Shown one piece after another: positions 33,078 to 35,352 of a stretch of DNA of 35,352 nt; positions within the stretch are counted from its first letter, which is position 1, and each line of letters opens with the position of its first letter. A model generated the notes under the pieces. It was not told the DNA's origin. It saw nothing but the letters and a program-made list of their open reading frames with translations, and made no database searches. Source of the stretch: Haloglomus irregulare (GTDB taxonomy: Archaea > Halobacteriota > Halobacteria > Halobacteriales > Haloarculaceae); the NCBI RefSeq assembly GCF_007421925.1, contig NZ_QMDX01000018.1, positions 1-35,352 of the forward strand, given 5' to 3'. The position numbers and the translations under genes were made by a program.

Positions 33078-33525
33078 GGCACCCCCCGCGGAGGAGGAGG
33101 CAGCTCGGGGCCGGGCGCTGGGCCCGGCCGGCGGGCACGTCCCGCCGCCGGAACGGATCGCTCGGCGAGGACCCGTGCCACCGACGACGACCGATACTCT
33201 CCGGTCTCACCGTCCGAGTCCCGGCGTCCTCCAGCACTCGTTCCCGATCGGTACACGGTATCGAACCGTTCGTTCGGCTACAGTATGAACGTATCACCTA
33301 CTGTCCCGTGGATTGATAGGTGCACGGGCAATCTGATACCGACATGGTTCGGAGAACCACAGTTCTCACCGGGGGTTACGCCCTGCGGGACATCCGCTGC
33401 CGCGCTCACCCGCGAAGCGGTAGGACCGTGCCGGGCGCGGCCACGGTCCTTCCGGCACTCCCCGACGGTATCGAAACCAGGACTGCGCCGGCTATCGTCG
33501 GATCGGCCGCCACTGCCGTGGACGG
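33078..33525. other. 448-nt divergent promoter region with a nested inverted repeat
   Basis: No convincing gene. The right half holds the inverted repeat annotated at 33291-33339. I see no strong TATA element for either flanking gene. Confidence 0.45.
33291..33339. repeat. Nested inverted repeat, possible operator or hairpin
   Basis: Outer arms GTATCA (33291-33296) and TGATAC (33334-33339) enclose inner arms CCCGTG (33305-33310) and CACGGG (33323-33328). A third overlapping pair, CACCT (33295-33299) and AGGTG (about 33318-33322), offers an alternative fold. Such nested symmetry in a divergent spacer suggests an operator. It lies about 190 nt before the XdhC ATG. Confidence 0.4.
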
Positions 33526-34677
33526 ATGAGAGAGGACCGCCCGGACGCCGGCTGGAGCGCCCCAGAGGCGACGGTTCTGGAACGAGCAGCGGCAACTCTG
33601 GATGCGGACCGTGACGGCGTACTCGCGACCGTCGTCGGGGTCGCAGGGAGCGCGTACCGGCGCCCCGGAGCGAAGTTGCTCGTCGAGGGCGACGGTCATA
33701 CCGGTAGCGTCACCGCGGGTTGTATCGAGGGCCGACTCCGGACGCTCGCTGCGACCGTACTCGAGACGGGAACGTCACAGGTCGAACGGTTCGACCTCAC
33801 CGGCGACGATGAGGGGTGGGGAGCTGGCCTCGGTTGTAACGGCGTCGTGGATGTGCTGCTCGAACCGCTCGACGAGCGCCATCGGCCGATGCTGGACGGG
33901 TATCTGGCCGGCAACGACGGCCTGGCGCTAACGGTCGTTGGGGGAGCGGGCGACGAACTGCCGGTCGGTAGTCGGTGGTACGCCACAGACGGTGACCTCT
34001 CGACGGTGACCGGGCTCCCGACATGGCTCCGGGGGAGTGTGGCTGAAGCCGTCGAGGCGGTGCTGGCGGGGGGCACCGCAGCTACGGTTACGATACCGGG
34101 TCCGGACGGCGATGTGGAGGTGTTCTGCGACCCGGTTCTCGCGCCGCCGGCGCTCTACCTGTTCGGGAGCGGCACGGACGTCGACCCGGTGGCCGAACTC
34201 GCCAGCCGGGCGGACTTCCGTGTCACCGTCGTCTCCTTCCGCGGAGGGCGGGCTGACGAGTCGCTGTTCCCCCACGCCGACCGCGTCCGGGTGACGAACC
34301 CGACCCGACTGACCGAGGCGCTCGCCTTCGACGAGGACACCTACGCCGTGCTGATGACCCACAACCTCGTCGACGACCGGCTCGCCCTGGAGTCGCTGCT
34401 CGACACACCGGTCCCGTACATCGGCCTCATGGGCCCACACGAGCGGTTCGAGGACCTGCGGGCCGGCGTCGGGAACGCGGAACTCGACCTGACTGATGCG
34501 GACCGGGAGCGCCTCTACACGCCGATCGGGCTGGATCTCGGCGGCGGAACCCCGTATCAGGTCGCGACCAGTATCGTTGCGGAGTTGCTGGCCGTTCGCA
34601 ACGGACGCTCGGCGGACCACCTCCGGACCCGGGAGGCGAGCATCCACGACCGACCGGACGGAACGGGTGTGGACTGA
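33526..34677 (+). CDS. XdhC/CoxI-family maturation protein
   Basis: This 383-residue protein has both XdhC parts. The N-terminal part reads VLATVVGVAGSAYRRPGAKLLV, then GSVTAGCIEGRL and GLGCNGVVDVLLEP, with the cysteines C69 and C105 (approximate) typical of the family. The C-terminal part is a Rossmann fold (ALYLFGSGTDVDPVAELA) with THNLVDDRLALESLL, YIGLMGP and the final IGLDLGGGTPYQVATSIVAELLA. XdhC binds and inserts the sulfurated molybdenum cofactor into xanthine dehydrogenase. Together with MocA it points to an active or former xanthine dehydrogenase in this organism, feeding urate to the genes beside it. Confidence 0.92.
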   Translation: MREDRPDAGWSAPEATVLERAAATLDADRDGVLATVVGVAGSAYRRPGAKLLVEGDGHTGSVTAGCIEGRLRTLAATVLETGTSQVERFDLTGDDEGWGAGLGCNGVVDVLLEPLDERHRPMLDGYLAGNDGLALTVVGGAGDELPVGSRWYATDGDLSTVTGLPTWLRGSVAEAVEAVLAGGTAATVTIPGPDGDVEVFCDPVLAPPALYLFGSGTDVDPVAELASRADFRVTVVSFRGGRADESLFPHADRVRVTNPTRLTEALAFDEDTYAVLMTHNLVDDRLALESLLDTPVPYIGLMGPHERFEDLRAGVGNAELDLTDADRERLYTPIGLDLGGGTPYQVATSIVAELLAVRNGRSADHLRTREASIHDRPDGTGVD

Positions 34678-35069
34678 CAGCCGCCCGGTCGCCTGCCGTC
34701 CTGGCGAGCCCGAACTCGAAACCGGTGCCCGCCCACGGGTCCCGACCCCAATCACGTCGCAGGCGGAGAGCGGCCTTCGATCTACCCTGCCCGCGCATCC
34801 TTTGGCCGACGACCGCCGTAGCACCGGCACCAGGCTCCTCGGCCGTGGTGTGGGCTCCGATGGGCGGCGCGAACGCCTTCGAGGTCGCCGTGTCGTCCGT
34901 TCCGCTCGTAACGGATCCGTACTGAATGTCGAACGAGCGCTCCCAGTACCCCCGGACGCTGACTCAACGCACCCCGAAGGTGGCCCCGGTGAACGCTCGC
35001 AACTGCGACCGCTCTCGGAGGTCCAGCGAGCGGGGGAACGGTCATGTCGGGTGGCGTCGAACGCCCGTC
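34678..35069. other. 392-nt stretch upstream of gfcR
   Basis: No convincing gene or TATA element. Short open frames look like noise. It probably holds the gfcR promoter near its right end. Confidence 0.45.
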
Positions 35070-35352
35070 ATGAAGAACGTCGACGACCTCATCGAGAGCG
35101 CACAGGCCCTCGCCGAGCGCGGCTTCTCGCGGGGGGAGATCGCGGACGAGCTGAACGTCTCCCGGGAGACCGCGAGCTGGCTGGTCGAGCGGAGCGGCGC
35201 CGCGCAGGCGGCCGACGCCGGTGGACCCGCCATCCCGGACGACATCCACGTGGACTGGAGCGCGCTGGGGCGGGATTCGGCCCGGCTGAGCTACGTCGGG
35301 CAGGCGATGGCGGACCTCCTCTCGAAGCAGGGGGAGGCCGTCGACCTGACCG
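35070..35352 (+). CDS. gfcR: Transcriptional regulator GfcR, N-terminal part (cut by the window edge)
   Basis: The first 94 codons are present. The protein starts MKNVDDLIESAQALAERGFS, with a helix-turn-helix in EIADELNVSRETASWLVERS. It continues with HVDWSALGRDSARLSYVGQAMADLLSKQ, the conserved link to the phosphoribosyltransferase-like domain, which lies beyond the edge. In Haloferax volcanii GfcR is known to regulate central sugar catabolism. The N-terminal HTH joined to a PRT fold is specific to this haloarchaeal family, so the name is quite safe although most of the protein is missing. Confidence 0.9.
   Translation, partial: MKNVDDLIESAQALAERGFSRGEIADELNVSRETASWLVERSGAAQAADAGGPAIPDDIHVDWSALGRDSARLSYVGQAMADLLSKQGEAVDLT

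Noticed and set aside
1-35352. CRISPR arrays, rRNA genes and complete insertion sequences
   Set aside because: I looked for regularly spaced repeats, rRNA-like conserved blocks and transposase motifs with terminal repeats and found none. Only short dispersed repeats are visible.

Overview
The window is chromosomal DNA from a halophilic archaeon (class Halobacteria). The signs are high GC content, very acidic proteins, and AT-rich TATA elements about 25-35 nt before start codons with little room for leaders. A bacteriorhodopsin-type proton pump, a Cdc48-type AAA ATPase, several very small CxxC zinc-ribbon proteins and the start of the haloarchaeal regulator gfcR also fit. I cannot assign a genus from the sequence alone.

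Bases 1-9300 are gene-poor. They hold a DsrE-like protein, a UspA stress protein, a flippase-like membrane protein, two CPBP intramembrane proteases and two zinc-ribbon microproteins (42 and 67 aa). Between them are long stretches with no convincing gene, gene relics and two pairs of dispersed imperfect repeats. This looks like eroding accessory DNA.

Bases 9300-15700 are denser. A HAD phosphatase and a crotonase are divergent. A small membrane gene is broken by a one-base frameshift (11672-12107). A tight minus-strand operon encodes a PuuE-like polysaccharide deacetylase, an amidase-signature enzyme and a SAM methyltransferase, with 0 nt and then a 4-nt overlap between genes.

Bases 15700-19820 hold a small membrane protein closely followed by a Cdc48-like double AAA ATPase whose first ATPase module has lost its Walker B acidic pair. 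Next come a two-TM protein, a complete bacteriorhodopsin-type proton pump and, divergent from it, an acidic coiled-coil/zinc-ribbon protein.

Bases 19820-25800 contain a 3'-truncated HTH regulator relic, a membrane-anchored endonuclease/exonuclease/phosphatase-fold protein, an inosine/xanthosine triphosphatase with a possible coupled 52-aa ORF, an SDR oxidoreductase and a cytochrome P450.

Bases 26057-34680 form a purine/ureide catabolism island: a guanine-deaminase-like amidohydrolase, an allantoinase/dihydropyrimidinase-like enzyme, an allantoate-amidohydrolase-like M20 enzyme, a DUF3830 protein, 5-hydroxyisourate hydrolase, uricase, a MocA-type cytidylyltransferase and XdhC. Together they suggest guanine to xanthine to urate to 5-hydroxyisourate to allantoin to allantoate and beyond. 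Xanthine dehydrogenase subunits and OHCU decarboxylase are absent from the window. The uricase lacks its N-terminal catalytic segment, so the pathway may be broken, or completed elsewhere. The window ends inside gfcR.
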